From contig PYSS01000040.1 of NCBI GenBank assembly GCA_003049465.1, positions 62,001-126,000 on the forward strand: a stretch of 64,000 bases of DNA, read 5' to 3'. The stretch is from Magnaporthiopsis rhizophila. Its lineage: Eukaryota; Ascomycota; Sordariomycetes; Magnaporthales; Magnaporthaceae. A program made the position numbers and the translations under genes. Under the pieces are notes generated by a model. The model saw nothing but the letters and a program-made list of their open reading frames with translations. It did not search any database and had not been told where the DNA came from. Shown piece after piece: positions 10,743 through 22,491 of the stretch. Position 1 is the first letter of the stretch. Every line of letters starts with the position of its first letter.

Positions 10743-12757
10743 TCAAGCAGCCCTGAGAAATCTGTCAATGTCGACCCTCTCAAAGAAGCTGATGTGACCG
10801 AAGCCGAGCCAGTACTGAGCCAGCCTGTTGTGGGATATGAGCAGCAGCCGGGACTCGATAAACTTGTCTGGAAGCATGAATAATTGGGTTAGTTGTGATG
10901 GCGCTGAAGAAGAATGAGCGGGGAGATCACTGAATGAAATTTGTATACTTGGAGCTTACCATCCAGGAAGCCCGATCCCGCTACGTGTCCCAGACTCTTC
11001 ACCATCCTGACCCCTTTGAACGGCTCCTCCTGCATAATTTCGACGAGACCCTTGGGTCCCATGTCCTCCACCAAGAAGGTGTACTCACCCCGAGGCACAT
11101 TGGGATCCCCAGTCAGCTTGATGGCCTCGAGGCGGCCGCGGTAAACCCTCGCGTCACGCCTGCGCGCCTCGAATTCTGCTTCCGTCTCGGCCGGCTCCCT
11201 GACAATAGCGTCCTCTGGACGCTCGCCGTCTGCCTCGTCCTGTATCTGGTGGATGAGCAGGAACTCGCACCCGTGGCCGCTGTAGTCTCCAACCCAGATG
11301 CCGCGCCAGGGACAGTCTGCCGTCGGGGTGTAGAGCACGGGATCCAGCGTCGAGTAGGTAGTGGTCTCCTCGCCTAAATGCGTGCCGTATCCCATTCCGG
11401 GTAAGGGTGATGTGGCTTCAGGGTCGTTCCCTAACAGTTCATGCCGACGACGTAGCATTTCCGTCAATGCAGGACGCAACTCCAGCCAGGTGCGGATTCG
11501 AAATCCCTGATCCGAGATTTCGCATCGGCGAACGGGCATCGCTTCCAGAAAGCTGTGGCTGGGGCGGCCACGCCCCGAGGTCATATGGCAGTTATTGACA
11601 GCGGCGAAACGGTGTCGAGCTGGCACGCATGGTGGGGGCCAAATATTGGCATACGGGAATTGAAGGCTGCACACTTTTCTTGCCGATTTCTCCGCCATCG
11701 GTTTCGAAAGAAAGAAGTTTCTGGACACGCCGTCAACACTGCCCGGAGGTGTCATGGACACATGTTCTGCGAAGCGGCTTCCACACGTCGGCTGCGGGCC
11801 GGCATGACCTTGGAGGTTTCGGCGTACTACTTGCGGCCCGTGTGGGTGGCGATCCCTGCCAGGGCACTGAACACCGCCTGTCACGGAGTTTGAAACCGCC
11901 GTCGACCCTCCCGCATCTGGGCGGTCTCCCTCGCACCGCAGATACAGGACGGGTCTGTCGAGATGCAGATTTATCGTGGGCTCAAACAAATGAATAATGA
12001 CTTCGGGCTTGGCCTGCCAGTGCTGGTGCGAAGTCTGACTGCTGACAGCTAACAACTGATAGCCCACGATGCAGCCTCGCCTCTGGTCGTAGCGCACCAG
12101 GATTAGCTTCCCCGTCAAGTCGTGACCCGAAAACCAAATCTTGTACTTGGGAAGGAACCAGCGTGGATCGTGTGCCGCCCATAGGTCCCTGAATGACTGG
12201 CATGGGTACGGCGTGGTGACTCGGTCTCCAGGGACGTGCGCTTGGACCAGAGCCTGCCAGTGGAAGTCGGAGATCGCGCGGATGTACAAGATGCGGCAAG
12301 TTTGGCTGACCATGGAGAGGTCAATGGGCGACAGGTAGGATAGGATATTGTCGAGGAGCTCGGCGGGCAGCTCCGTGAGAAAGCATGCTGTTGAGGCTGT
12401 TGTGGCTGCCGTGGCTTGCAGGTCTGCCCCATGGGTAACCGTAATTAGCACGCGTTTGATATCACCATCGCTACCTGGGGCCTGGAGTTGGGGCGAAAGC
12501 TAGGTAGAGCACTAACCGGTTCCCGAGCCAGGTCGTAGGGGGTGGTAGTCGTCGGATCCTTGGAGAACCTGATAGCTTGGTAGACCGTCGCTAGGGACCG
12601 CATCGAGCATGGGTAAAATGCTCTCATCTTCGGCGTCCATGCCTCCAAACTTGACGGCCGAGCCGTCCGATGTTGCCGTGACCGCGGAGCCTGAGGAGGT
12701 CTGGGGAAGCTCACCGGAGACATGAGCGAGAGTCTCGGGCTGTTTTCCTTTATCCAT
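10743..12757 (-). CDS. F-box protein (SCF ubiquitin-ligase substrate receptor)
   Basis: Three exons: 12757-12517, 12423-10960 and 10867-10743, about 609 aa. The F-box lies near residues 95-140 (LTELPAELLDNILSYLSPIDL), the segment that binds Skp1 in SCF ligases. The C-terminal half has a fungal-conserved region including PWRGIWVGDYSGHGCEFLL. The last exon supplies a conserved tail (KFIESRLLLISHNRLAQYW) reached by a GTAAGC donor; without it the frame runs into an unrelated end. Residues 1-80 are acidic and Ser/Thr-rich and probably disordered. A central part (about residues 240-310) looks less conserved and has an unusual composition, so a small missed intron there is possible. The protein probably recruits a target for ubiquitination; the target is unknown. 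Confidence 0.8.
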
Positions 12758-14996
12758 GACGGCAGGAGCTGGCAGCGAACTCTATCGAGCAGGGCAGGGC
12801 GGAGTGGCGGGACACCTATGGCTCGTTCGGATGGACGTTTGAGCAGAGTTGGTGTTTTGGGGCGTCGACTCGCTCGCCAGCGAAGCCCGCACGAGCTTGT
12901 TGAGGGAATGACGGGTCCGTCGTCGTCATTCAATAAGTGTGGCGTGGATTAAATATACCTAAACTTAGGCTGGGTGGGTCCTTCTGAGGTGAAGGTTTGA
13001 CTGCTGGCGGGAAGGCGGAAACCTCAAGACATCGAGGTGGGATGGGACTACGACATGCCCACGTACAAATAACATAAATTTGCGGCTGCATGGCCTATCA
13101 TGGAGAGCGCCAGGCGTGCAGGCGTTCGTTATAGGAGCTCCGGATGCGGGATGTGGTACCCCTGCACCGCAAAAGAGGTTGTCGGGAAATAAAAAGAATG
13201 GTGGGTGTGGGTGCATGTGGCCTGTGGTGCTCCATCCACGGCCTGAGGGCGGGGGTATATTGCGAGGGCACCATCAATCTCTAGGTCCCGCGGGCCACGG
13301 CCTGCAGCCGTTGGAGCAGACGGGACGGGACTGGACTGGGCCAGAGAGCTTGTACCTTGTCTCTTGTATATTGATTTACCCGTTAATAACTGCTCCATAT
13401 TGCTTCAAGACGTCTGCCTGCCTCTTTGTCAGGCATCCAGGACCGCTTGGCCGAAGGTGAACCGATCCATGTGCATCGTTCCTCTTCCATGTCTCCTCGC
13501 GAGAGGTATATGTACGACCAAGTGAGCGCTCTCCACTGTCTGTGGCAGGTTGCCGCAAGAGTGGCCCAATCGAACGATGCCTACATTTTACTCTGCCTAC
13601 ATTTGCTTCGCAGTCGCGCTGTTACGCAAGTGTACGCCCTCCCAACCACTGCCAGACAATCCGCCTCCTCAATCCAGCCAAGTGAAGCACGAGAAAAACA
13701 ATTAGACAAACAAACGGACAGAAGCACGCCTACCCGCAGCGTTTCATACGTGTCCTCCTCTAGGAAGGTCCATCCATGGATCTGAGGTTGACGGCTCATT
13801 GCTCGCGAATCATGAAGACCAGAAAGCAGCTTCCTTTTCTAGCCATTTGCTGCCGCCCAGCTTGGTCAGCGCTCGGCAGTCACAGTAATGAACTGCAGCT
13901 GCCGGATTTGCAAGCACTGGACCCGCTCGGATCGTCCACCCCACCAGGCTCCGGGAACTTTCCAAGCTGTTGACGCCTCGCTGGATGCGCCTTCCCCAGC
14001 TTCCCCGTCTGCCTCGTGCCCTTTTTGGCAAGTGTAATTCGGGCAAAGCGGGAAAGCCTCCACCCCATCCGTGCATCCGTCTTTGGTTGGTTTTGGGGTG
14101 CAACATCTTAACCTCTGGCAGGGGGCTGCCTGGTTGGGGTTCGGACGGGCATGAGCAAACGACGCCGATAATCGCTGGACAAGAATCTGGAACGTCTTTC
14201 GCCGGCTCAAGGGCGCTGACAGGTACAACAAATTGATACCCACCTGGGCTGGGCAGTTTGCCATGCTGCTCTGGCTCCCATGTTAGCGAGTTGAACGGGC
14301 GACCAATCGGTTTCACGGTCTAGGAGCAGGTGCCAGGGGAGAGCGCCAGAGTATCACTCCAAAAATCTGCAGGCCTCAACCGCAGCGGTCCACCCACAGA
14401 CCGACACGACACCCAGGCAGCGAGCGGCCCCTTGTCGCCTCCCGCAAACCTGGAAAGCCACTGCCGCCCGACGTGCCCGAATCGCACGCCCAGCATAGAA
14501 CGAGAACGAACCACGGTAGATCCCGCTGGGTCTTCTCTCCTCGCACGGGTCGAGCAATCTCCGCAAGTCTCACAGAGCCTGCTTCTTGCAGGCACTTGCC
14601 TGCCGATCAGACCGGATCCCCGCATCTCGCCTAGTGCTCCTCTCGACGGCCGCTTCAACTAGGTACCTACCTATCTTGCAGCCCGTGCCAGAGCATCAGA
14701 GCCTCCTTCCTCCTTGGGAGTTAGCGACTCCTGGGCTTCTCCGACACCAACGCTACCCTGCGAGTCGCAAGTCACGGAACCGGGGATTGGAGCTTGGAAA
14801 CCGAACATCGGAGCTTTTGGGAAGCGAGCGAGATAACCAAAAATAACTGCCCGGTATCTGGCCATAAAGTAACCAAGAAAAAAGCCAAAATCCGTCACGC
14901 GGCACCTGCCCATATAGGTGCAGAGAGAGCCAAGAGATCAAGCTGCCCGGAATAAGGCATCAGGAGGGGTGCTCAAACCCCCAGCAGCACCCCGCA
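12758..14996. other. Intergenic, about 2.2 kb, no convincing gene
   Basis: Lies between the divergent F-box (minus) and cupin (plus) genes and must hold both promoters. A minus-strand TATATTTA-like word occurs near 12950. Several open frames of 80-170 codons exist around 13,800-14,700, but they start at non-ATG codons or read as random composition, and none has a recognisable domain. Confidence 0.5.
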
Positions 14997-16062
14997 ATGG
15001 CGTCTTTGCTGCCGCTGATACAGGACATTCTCCCTATGATCCTGCCCTCGCGGATACACATCACGCGGGGGAGGGACCTGGCCCCGGAACACCATCAACC
15101 AGCCACGGGCTCGTCGCCAGAACCAAGGCTAGACCTGCCCAACGTCGGTCCGGGACCTTCGGATGCAGATATTGCGTCCTCGACAACACCCAATGGCGGT
15201 GCGGATGACAAGAGTGGTACCCTCGGGAATATTTCTGATCTCGCTGCTGCCCTCACTGGTGGCACCACTGGGTCCCATGAAGAGCTTCCGAGAACGGCGG
15301 CGGGAAAAGGGGTGGTGCGGAGAGACGCGGTCGTCAACAGGACGGACCGGATGTGTGCTTCAGGTAAGCCACGTCAATCAGCCTTCCTTCCGTCTCCGTT
15401 CGCCTCCCCTCTTCTGCTCGGCTTCACATGAAGCCGTATGCATGTCCATCACCCCCCTTTGGTTGAGCAAAACCGGTATGAGGAGTATCCAATTAGCCGC
15501 CGGGCGCGCCGTGCTTGCAGGCGACCTCTAACCGTCATGATTGGGAAACGGTGACCGAGGCAATGCAGTGATATTTATTCCACACAGTGCTATTCGCAGG
15601 TCCCAGGTCCTCATCCGCTATACATCACAACAGCGAGCATGGTGAGTCTACCTATTCTATACCATACTCCGCCTGTCCGACTGATGCTATACGTCATGAA
15701 AGCTCTTCTTCATTTCCCCTTGGCTTCCATTGATGTTAGTGGCTGAGGATCATCCACGCGCACGCATAAACAGCAGTCTGACGTCCTCATGAATATGTCA
15801 CATGAAAAAAGACTCCATCATATACGCCGCGTCGGGAAGAGGCGTCCTAGCCACCAGTCCAGCAGAGGACGACGGGCCTCCCAAGCGCCACGAACTGGAG
15901 CCGGGCGACTTCGTCTTCGTGCCAGCCTGGACAGAGCACCAGCTCATCAACGACACGGACGAGCAAGTAACCTGGGTCGTCATCCAAGGCGGGCCGTCCC
16001 CGATAGTCGTCGACCTCGAGGAGTGGGGCGGAGATGAAGTCAAGCCGGGGCGGAATCAATGA
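14997..16062 (+). CDS. Single-domain cupin protein
   Basis: Three exons: 14997-15363, 15600-15641 and 15812-16062, about 219 aa. Joining them gives RTDRMCASGPRSSSAIHHNSEH then DSIIYAASGRGVL, the conserved order of a fungal cupin family. The metal-site histidines of cupin motif 1 (IHHNSEH) come from the 42-nt middle exon. Motif 2 is GDFVFVPAWTEHQLIN. The protein ends shortly after PIVVDLEEWGG. The beta-barrel is expected to bind a metal and small ligands; no reaction can be assigned. The first about 100 residues are low-complexity and poorly constrained, so the start at 14997 is uncertain and another upstream exon or later start is possible. Introns of 236 and 170 nt are long for this locus, but all phases fit. 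Confidence 0.7.
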
Positions 16063-16515
16063 CCACAGTGTCTGACTGCTGTAGGGGCCGTGCAGTGTGT
16101 ACGGTACTTGGGCGGCCCGCTCTGCAATGGGCAAGGGCGGGAGATTCTGAAAAGGCAATAAAACATTCCCCATCGTCGCATCCTACCTATCCTGCCCGCC
16201 AAGGCTATTGACGGGCAGTGAACCACGGCCACCAGGCCTGTCTCCAAAAGGCAAAAAGGGGTCATGCGGGTGTTTTCTTACGAGCTTCTTCCAGCGTCTT
16301 GGTGGGCGCATGCGGATGATCCGGGCCTTATCTACGTCGACCGTGACCACCTACGAGGAGGGGGGATGCTGACAAGGCGGGCAGTCTGCCAGACGTTTTC
16401 GGTCTTACTAGTAGGTGGTTGCCTCCGGATTCCAATGTTATGCAAGGCGATATCGATTCAATTCAAACAAAAAGGAATAGACTCGGCGGGGGGCCAGCCC
16501 CATTCGACCGACTAC
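16063..16515. other. Convergent intergenic region
   Basis: Lies between the stop of the cupin gene (plus) and the stop of the alpha/beta hydrolase gene (minus). Both 3' UTRs belong here. No other feature seen. Confidence 0.5.
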
Positions 16516-18507
16516 CTAGTCCCTGCAATACCTCCTCACCACATGGACGACGCGCCTCCGCTCCGCATCGTTATCAAAGACCTGCGCATGATCAAGCGTG
16601 GGGAAGTAGAGGATTTCGATCCCCGACGCGGTCATGTAGCCCGCCGTCCCATCGCCCTCGTCGCCGGTTGCGGCGGGCGGCAGAGGCCCAGGCCCACTGG
16701 GCGTTATTATTTCGCCATCCTGGAAGCCCGCCCGGCTGGTGGCCTGGGTTTCCTCGTCGCTCCATGTGGGTCGCGTTTTGTCCCCGTCGCGGAGGAGGTA
16801 CTCGGCGACCCGCCTCGCATCGAGTATTATGTCCCATCCGGCAAGCGACACAGCGACCTTCCGCTTTCGGACACCCGCAGGAGGCGCGGCACCCGCAGGA
16901 CCGGTGATATCAGCTCCACGAGCCAAAGGCCCGCATGAAAAATCGGTCGCCCAGCCGGTCTGGAGCTGCTTGTCTTGTTCCAACCTGTCGTTGTCGTCGT
17001 TGGCAGAAGCAGGTGCATGCGCATCCGCGTCCTCCGCCGCATGTGCCCTCCCGGCTCCCCGAGGCGGCCGGTACAGCAACTCTTCCTTCCAGATGAGGTT
17101 TTGCTGCCAGAAAAAGTATCTAGCCAGCGTCACGGCGGTGCTCGGGTCCATGCTGGCAAAGAACCAGAGCTGCCACTCGTTGGCACGGCGGGGGAGGCGC
17201 CGTGTGAAGTTGAAGGCCACCTCAGGCATGTGCAGCAGCAGGGAGACGGGGTCGACGAGCACGGCGGCTGACACCTGAGCGCCAAGGACCGCGTCTCGCA
17301 GGATGTGCGTTGTCAGAACAGAGCCATACGAATGCGACACCAGCACAAACCCGTCATCGTCATCACCATTATCAACACTGCCAGTATCAGCCACATCCCG
17401 GGTGATCCAGCCGTGGTGCCCCAGGATATCGGACACGCTTTTGAGAAATGCCTCCTTATTCAAGGGTGCCCCGGAGAACCGCATTGAGATGGGCAAAATC
17501 TCGAGGGCGATGATGCCGACTTGGCCGTCATCGCTAGCGTCGGCGTCTCGGGCCGCCACCTCGGACATGAATTTCAGGTACGGCAGAAGGCCGATACCAA
17601 TGCCATGAACGAAGAGCACGGGCTTTCTGGTCCGCGACGTGTGCGGGCGGTGCCAGTACGCCATGGACGCCGTGGGAGAGGGGCCGCGCGGCATGAGGGC
17701 TTTCGGCAGCCACAGCTGGGGTCGTGGCGGCAGGACGTCCAGGGCACCCGCGGTGTGGGGTGCATGGTACTTGAAACCCATGAACGTAAGGGTGAGGTGG
17801 GTGAAGATGTCAACAGCCATGACGATAAGGTACCAGGTAAAACTGCGAAAACGCATATGGACCTCGTCAATGCTGAGGCGGAGCGATCTGGCCGGCCCAT
17901 GACCCGGGAGCAGGCCGACTCCATCGCTCGACGCAGCGCGCAAGCGACGGTCGATCTCGTCCAGGTAGCCCTGCAGTTCCGCCTCCTGGTCCTGATCTAG
18001 CGGCGGGCCATATGCGCCGGTCGCCGAGGCTGCGGAGGAGTCGCGGTCGAAAAATGCCCAGGTCAGGAACTCGTGGACGTTGTCGCGGCGTATGTCACGA
18101 ATGTCTGCGCCGAGGAACCAGCCGCGCAGGTACGCCTCGCAGTCGGAGATGTTGTCGAAGCAAACGTCGAAGAGCTTCCGCCTCTGGAGCCGCGACAGGG
18201 TCGGCGGGGGCGAGGCCGTCAGCCGCTCCGCGCGCCTCTTATAAGGCAGGTAGACGGCGAGCGCAAAGGCCGTGTCGAGCGCGACGACGGCGGCGACGAT
18301 CGCCGTGAGGAGACGCGAAAACGACGACGGGTCGGGTCCCGTCCCCGGCCACAGCCACCACGAGACCACGCCCGTCGCGCATTGCAGGCCGACGAGGAGG
18401 GCCAGGCCGACAGGGATGGAGTAGTTTAGAAAGAAGATGGCAACACGGATCAAGACCAGCTCGCGGAGCGAGTCGCCAATCATGATGGGCTCTTTAGCGT
18501 GTCCCAC
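16516..18507 (-). CDS. Membrane-anchored alpha/beta hydrolase
   Basis: An uninterrupted 663-aa protein. Two hydrophobic segments near residues 17-45 and 66-90 should anchor it in a membrane; a third hydrophobic stretch near 225-245 precedes the catalytic domain. The hydrolase fold starts with KPVLFVHGIGIG (about residue 298, oxyanion-hole strand). The nucleophile elbow is SHSYGS, serine near residue 393, and the histidine is in LDHAQVF near 639. An acidic residue in LVDPVSLLLH after the nucleophile is a candidate third member. Fungal proteins of this architecture are annotated as alpha/beta hydrolases or lipase-like; the substrate is unknown. The region between nucleophile and histidine carries an Asp/Ala-rich insert. 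An alternative start at 18483 would remove eight residues. Confidence 0.8.
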   Translation of the reverse strand: MGHAKEPIMIGDSLRELVLIRVAIFFLNYSIPVGLALLVGLQCATGVVSWWLWPGTGPDPSSFSRLLTAIVAAVVALDTAFALAVYLPYKRRAERLTASPPPTLSRLQRRKLFDVCFDNISDCEAYLRGWFLGADIRDIRRDNVHEFLTWAFFDRDSSAASATGAYGPPLDQDQEAELQGYLDEIDRRLRAASSDGVGLLPGHGPARSLRLSIDEVHMRFRSFTWYLIVMAVDIFTHLTLTFMGFKYHAPHTAGALDVLPPRPQLWLPKALMPRGPSPTASMAYWHRPHTSRTRKPVLFVHGIGIGLLPYLKFMSEVAARDADASDDGQVGIIALEILPISMRFSGAPLNKEAFLKSVSDILGHHGWITRDVADTGSVDNGDDDDGFVLVSHSYGSVLTTHILRDAVLGAQVSAAVLVDPVSLLLHMPEVAFNFTRRLPRRANEWQLWFFASMDPSTAVTLARYFFWQQNLIWKEELLYRPPRGAGRAHAAEDADAHAPASANDDNDRLEQDKQLQTGWATDFSCGPLARGADITGPAGAAPPAGVRKRKVAVSLAGWDIILDARRVAEYLLRDGDKTRPTWSDEETQATSRAGFQDGEIITPSGPGPLPPAATGDEGDGTAGYMTASGIEILYFPTLDHAQVFDNDAERRRVVHVVRRYCRD

Positions 18508-19305
18508 CCCTGCGTGGGGAATCCCTGGGACAAGAGTTGAGGCTACTCCTGCCGCGAGGTCTGGAATGATCGACCCGCAGGATTTTGGCAGATGATAGCA
18601 AGATTGAAATTGATGCTTATTTTGACGGCGAGAGGGACGACTCAGTTTTTGACAGATGCCATTGTGAGATCGTCCGGGGGGATTGAAGAGGGCAGGTTGA
18701 TGACCCGACCTAGCGTTCGGTCAAATGATCCCATTTCAAAACGCAATCCCAACACTGCCCAATCTCAAACTGTTGGGCCCGGGATTCTCTTTCCCCCGCC
18801 TCCGGGTTTTTGGATGAGGAGGCAGTTATGCCCAAGAGCCGACAAACCTACCATTAGATGAGATGAGGGAGAAAAATCTCCAGGTCAGCTTTCCAGCTTT
18901 CCAGGCATGTGATTTATTCCGTTGTGGGGCCTGAGTTGGGGCGTGCTGTCTCCGTGACACACACCAGCTTGTCGCCAACTGCAGCCCGACGCAAAGGGGC
19001 AGCGCCAATGAGAGACCCAAATATTCTACGTCATTGCAGAATCATCCCAACAAAGCAGGACAGCATGATCGCCGTCTCCCAATATAGATGCTATGGATAG
19101 CATCATAGGCCCCGGTTCCTCTCCTTAATAGCAGGTCCATGTCAGAATGATACCGCCAGTGCATGGATTCAGGGCGTATTTTTAACATAGCCTGGTCTTT
19201 TCGTTTGCCCATACACCGCCTCGTCCGTCGCCGCCGATATCCAGGCGACCCTGAGTAAAAAGTCACGCGCAGCCAGGACAGAAAAACAGATTCATCCCGG
19301 CAAAC

Positions 19306-19338
<33 letters not shown>

Positions 19339-19560
19339 ACTTCCAGCCTGCTTCCTAGATTCTACCGAACCTTACCTACCTAGCAACTTCCAACTCGGCA
19401 TTAAATCGCGCTCATCACCAGAGATCATCGCAAGTCAGAAGCTCGGAGCTCATCAACTCGGCTGGCAACGAGCTCCCCACGTGCCCCATCAAGAGAAAAA
19501 AAAAAAAAAAAGAAAAAAAAAACGCAAGCCAAGAGTCAACAGCCAAGGCCTCCAGCCGCC
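18508..19560. other. Divergent intergenic region with A tracts
   Basis: Carries the promoters of the hydrolase (minus) and the DUF1769 gene (plus). A 29-base A run (19306-19334) and a broken A run (19496-19522) lie in the presumed leader of the plus-strand gene. No coding frame supported. Confidence 0.55.
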
Positions 19561-20891
19561 ATGGCACATAACTACATCATGCGGGTGACGGCCGGCACAG
19601 TCCGCGACGTCAAGGAGCACGCCGTTGTGCCCGTCAACACGGCAGATCCGCTACACATCACCAGCGACCTGATCGACGCGCGGCTGAGCGTGCGCGTCAA
19701 GAACTACGGCGGTCTCCCCCGCGGCTCGCCCGCCGACTCGCCCTACTTCTCGGTCGAGCCGCACGCCTACAACAACGACCAGTACAGCATCGCGCTCAGC
19801 TTCAAGCTCAAGCGGCCGCCCGACCCCGCCGTGGACGACGCAGCCGACTCCAAGGACGGCGACGACGACGCGGGCCTCGCGGCGGCGGCGGACAATGCCG
19901 ACGACGGCGTCGGCGTCTCGGGCGCCGACCTGCAGTGGGGCAACGACTTTGACCACCCCATCCGCGACCGCCTCCCGCCGGGATTCGGCACCGCCATGAA
20001 CATCGTGCGCTGGTGGATCGACCCGGGCCTCGAGGGCGACGCCTACGCCGACTCGCCCTACCTGTACGGGCCGGCCCTGTCGTCCTTCAACGCCCTGCGT
20101 GTCGGCCCGCCCGCCGCCGACGACGCATGGGTCGGCATCCAGGTCGACGAGGGTGGTGACGAGGCGGGCCTCCAGGCGCGCAGGTCCCTGGGCGCGCCCG
20201 ACGACTCAAAGGGCCGCATGAAGTGGGCCCTCCGGGCCGAGAGCAAGGACATGTGGCTGTGGGAGTACGGCAAGGAGTACTCGGTCGACTTCTTCAACCC
20301 TTATCTCGACTTTAACGAGTTCGCGCTCAGGCTTCCTGGATTCACCCTGCCCATCATGAAATATTGGGATGGTCAGGGGCTACGGTGAGTTTTGCTCCCT
20401 TGCCCCTTTTATATCGCTCTTGTGCATCTGCCCTCTGGATCCTACGTTACGTATCCACCATCCGCCAAGTGGCAGGATTAGTGACCGGACCCAGCAAGAA
20501 GTATTATCCAGGTTTTTTCGGCGTTGATTTCTCATTACGTGATAAACATGCAAAAACAAAATATCCCCTGGGATATTTCGCGCGCGTCATCATCCCATCT
20601 AGGCCCCCGAAGCGCTCACATACGCTTAGGTACGTGCTGCGGAACCGCAAGACGGGCGACCTCTACCTCGCCGTCACCTTCAGCCTGTACCTCAAGGAGG
20701 ACGTCAACGACGACGGCTCGCTCAAGCCGGGAACCATCGAGGCCCAGCAAAAGGACAGCCGGACCAGGCTGGCGCCGGGCGACGACAAGCCGGTGGTGGA
20801 TGAGGACAAGGCGCTCGAGGAGGCCAGGAAAAAGCTGGACGACGTCGATCTGGACAAGAAGGATCAGACGGGGTCGGATGATGTTGACTAG
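19561..20891 (+). CDS. DUF1769 family protein (fungal, unknown function)
   Basis: Two exons: 19561-20384 and 20630-20891, about 361 aa. The splice joins GQGLR to YVLRNRKTGDLYLAVTFSLY in frame through GTGAGT and TTAG borders. The opening MRVTAGTVRD and the segments YSIALSFKLKRP, WGNDFDHPIRDRLPPGFGTA and KEYSVDFFNPYLDFNEFALRLPGF are characteristic of the fungal DUF1769 family. An Asp/Ala-rich insert (about residues 88-122) and an acidic, Lys-rich C terminus are likely disordered. There is no signal peptide or membrane segment, so it is probably cytosolic. The intron of 245 nt is long for this window. The A-rich leader just upstream is unusual. Function is not known for the family. Confidence 0.85.
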
Positions 20892-21879
20892 AGCGGCCGT
20901 TGGTGCTTTTTTTTTGTCTCGCCTCGTTTTTTCACCAAGCATTGCATGGGGTACCTGGGTAGATGGACTTGTGCGCTATAGATTAATACTACAGGACGCG
21001 GCATCTCTACAAGAGCGCAGTCAAGGCTTGACATTAATGCCAGGCCGCTCCAAAAGCAGTCTTCGGATTCACGTCAGCGTCGTCGGAAATAGTTGGTAAT
21101 GGTCTGGAGGGCTCCCCAGCTGTCGTCATTACAAGAGGGTGCTCTTCTGCCCCGCGACCAAGGCCCGGCATCGACTAACTGCTGTGCCCGATGCACACGT
21201 CACGGGCATAAAATCTTGCGCGTTGCTGTCCCCTTGACACCCCGCCGATCCAAGCAGCCAGCCGATGCCGCCGCCGGGAGAGAGCCTCATGGATTACGTC
21301 GGCCGCCAAAGATTCTAGCAGCGTATGAGTTCACACGAGTGATCCCAAAACGCAGCACTTTTGGCTTCAACAGTCCGCCCATTGGATTGTTTCGGATTTT
21401 TGTGTGTTCCATAACATCACTCATCAGGGCAAGACAGCACGGCTTCCTTTCCCCTTCTTTCCTAATTTTCTCTCATAGCCCAACACCCTAAACATGTTCC
21501 TTTACTCCCACGCCTCAGCAGCAGCAGCCCCTAGAAAATCCTAGACCGCATCCGCCCGCCCACCTCCCTCCTGCCATGCTGAGCAGCCCCGCAGCACGCC
21601 CAGCACCCATCCACATTCTCCTCACCAGCAGCCACCCGCGCTTCTATCCTCCTATCCCGCCCTCTCCTCTACCGAGTCGCCAGATCCGCGGGCCATGGTG
21701 GCGGCGACACGCTAGACGCAGTGGCGCAAGGCGTACGTACGCAAAGCGTCGCCATCCTGCTGCCCTTCTTTACCGCCGCCCCACACAAGCGTTTCCGCAG
21801 CCGCCACGCGCCGAGACTGTTGCCGAGGAGGCCTGTCGGGCCCGCGCGCCTGCAAGGCAAGACCGCGAACGCCTCCGGT
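20892..21879. other. Intergenic, about 1 kb
   Basis: Follows the DUF1769 stop. The part from about 21,570 may hold further, badly decayed pieces of the ABC-transporter relic that starts near 21,880, but I could not identify Walker A. No intact gene. Confidence 0.45.
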
Positions 21880-22192
21880 GAACGGCTACGACGAGCTGTC
21901 AGGAGGCGAGAGGGGCACGATGCGGCTTGTCAGGCGCTATCGGCGCGCCCTCGTTCGCGAGGCGTCCATCGTCGTGCCGGACGAGGCCGCGGGCAACCTC
22001 GACAGCGAGACCGAGTATGGGATCCAGTGACACCTGCGGGCAGTGACGCAAGGGACGCACCGTAGTCATCGTGGCCCCCAGGCTGGCTACCGTCCCCCGC
22101 GTGGGATTGTAATCGAGCAGGGCACACAGCAGAAGTTGCTGGCCAAGGAGGATGGGTACTACCGTAGCGTTTGGATGAAGCAAAAGCCGTAG
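21880..22192 (+). pseudogene. Relic of an ABC-transporter nucleotide-binding domain (ABCB-like)
   Basis: Read with at least two frame changes and one internal stop, this stretch recovers the second half of an ABC ATPase in correct order. A TANAS/NGYDEL segment comes first, as just before the signature. Then come the signature-like LSGGE, a damaged Walker B/D-loop (IVVPDEAAGNLDSE, normally ILLLDEATSALDSE), an H-loop-like IVAPRLATV with the usual His replaced, and the C-terminal IEQGTQQKLLAKEDGYYRSV ending in a stop at 22190-22192. Exporters of the ABCB type end this way. Walker A and the membrane domains were not found, so this is a truncated, inactivated copy. It lies between two intact genes and was probably left by an old duplication or deletion. 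Signs of decay are direct; the origin is inferred. Confidence 0.7.
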
Positions 22193-22491
22193 ATCTCGAC
22201 TCGTTTTTTCCGCGTTCGACCGGCATATTGGAAATTTAGTAGGGGTTATATGGAACGGGAATAAAGCCGGAGAGCGCGGCATGTATTACGGCAGTGGAGG
22301 CTGAAATGGAGGAGACAAAAAAAACACAGCGTATCCCCTTATGTTTTTTTACATCCATCTCATGTACCCGGGTTATCATAAATACACAGGGACAGGAAGG
22401 CATCTCCCCTCCTACCCGTGCAGATAGTTGCGAATCCTAGCAACCCACGCACACCCGAACATGCACTCAACGCAGCAGACATCTCCACCAT

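Noticed and set aside
13810..14316. 168-codon minus-strand open frame between F-box and cupin genes
   Set aside because: Begins with a GTG codon, has no family resemblance and overlaps other equally long frames.
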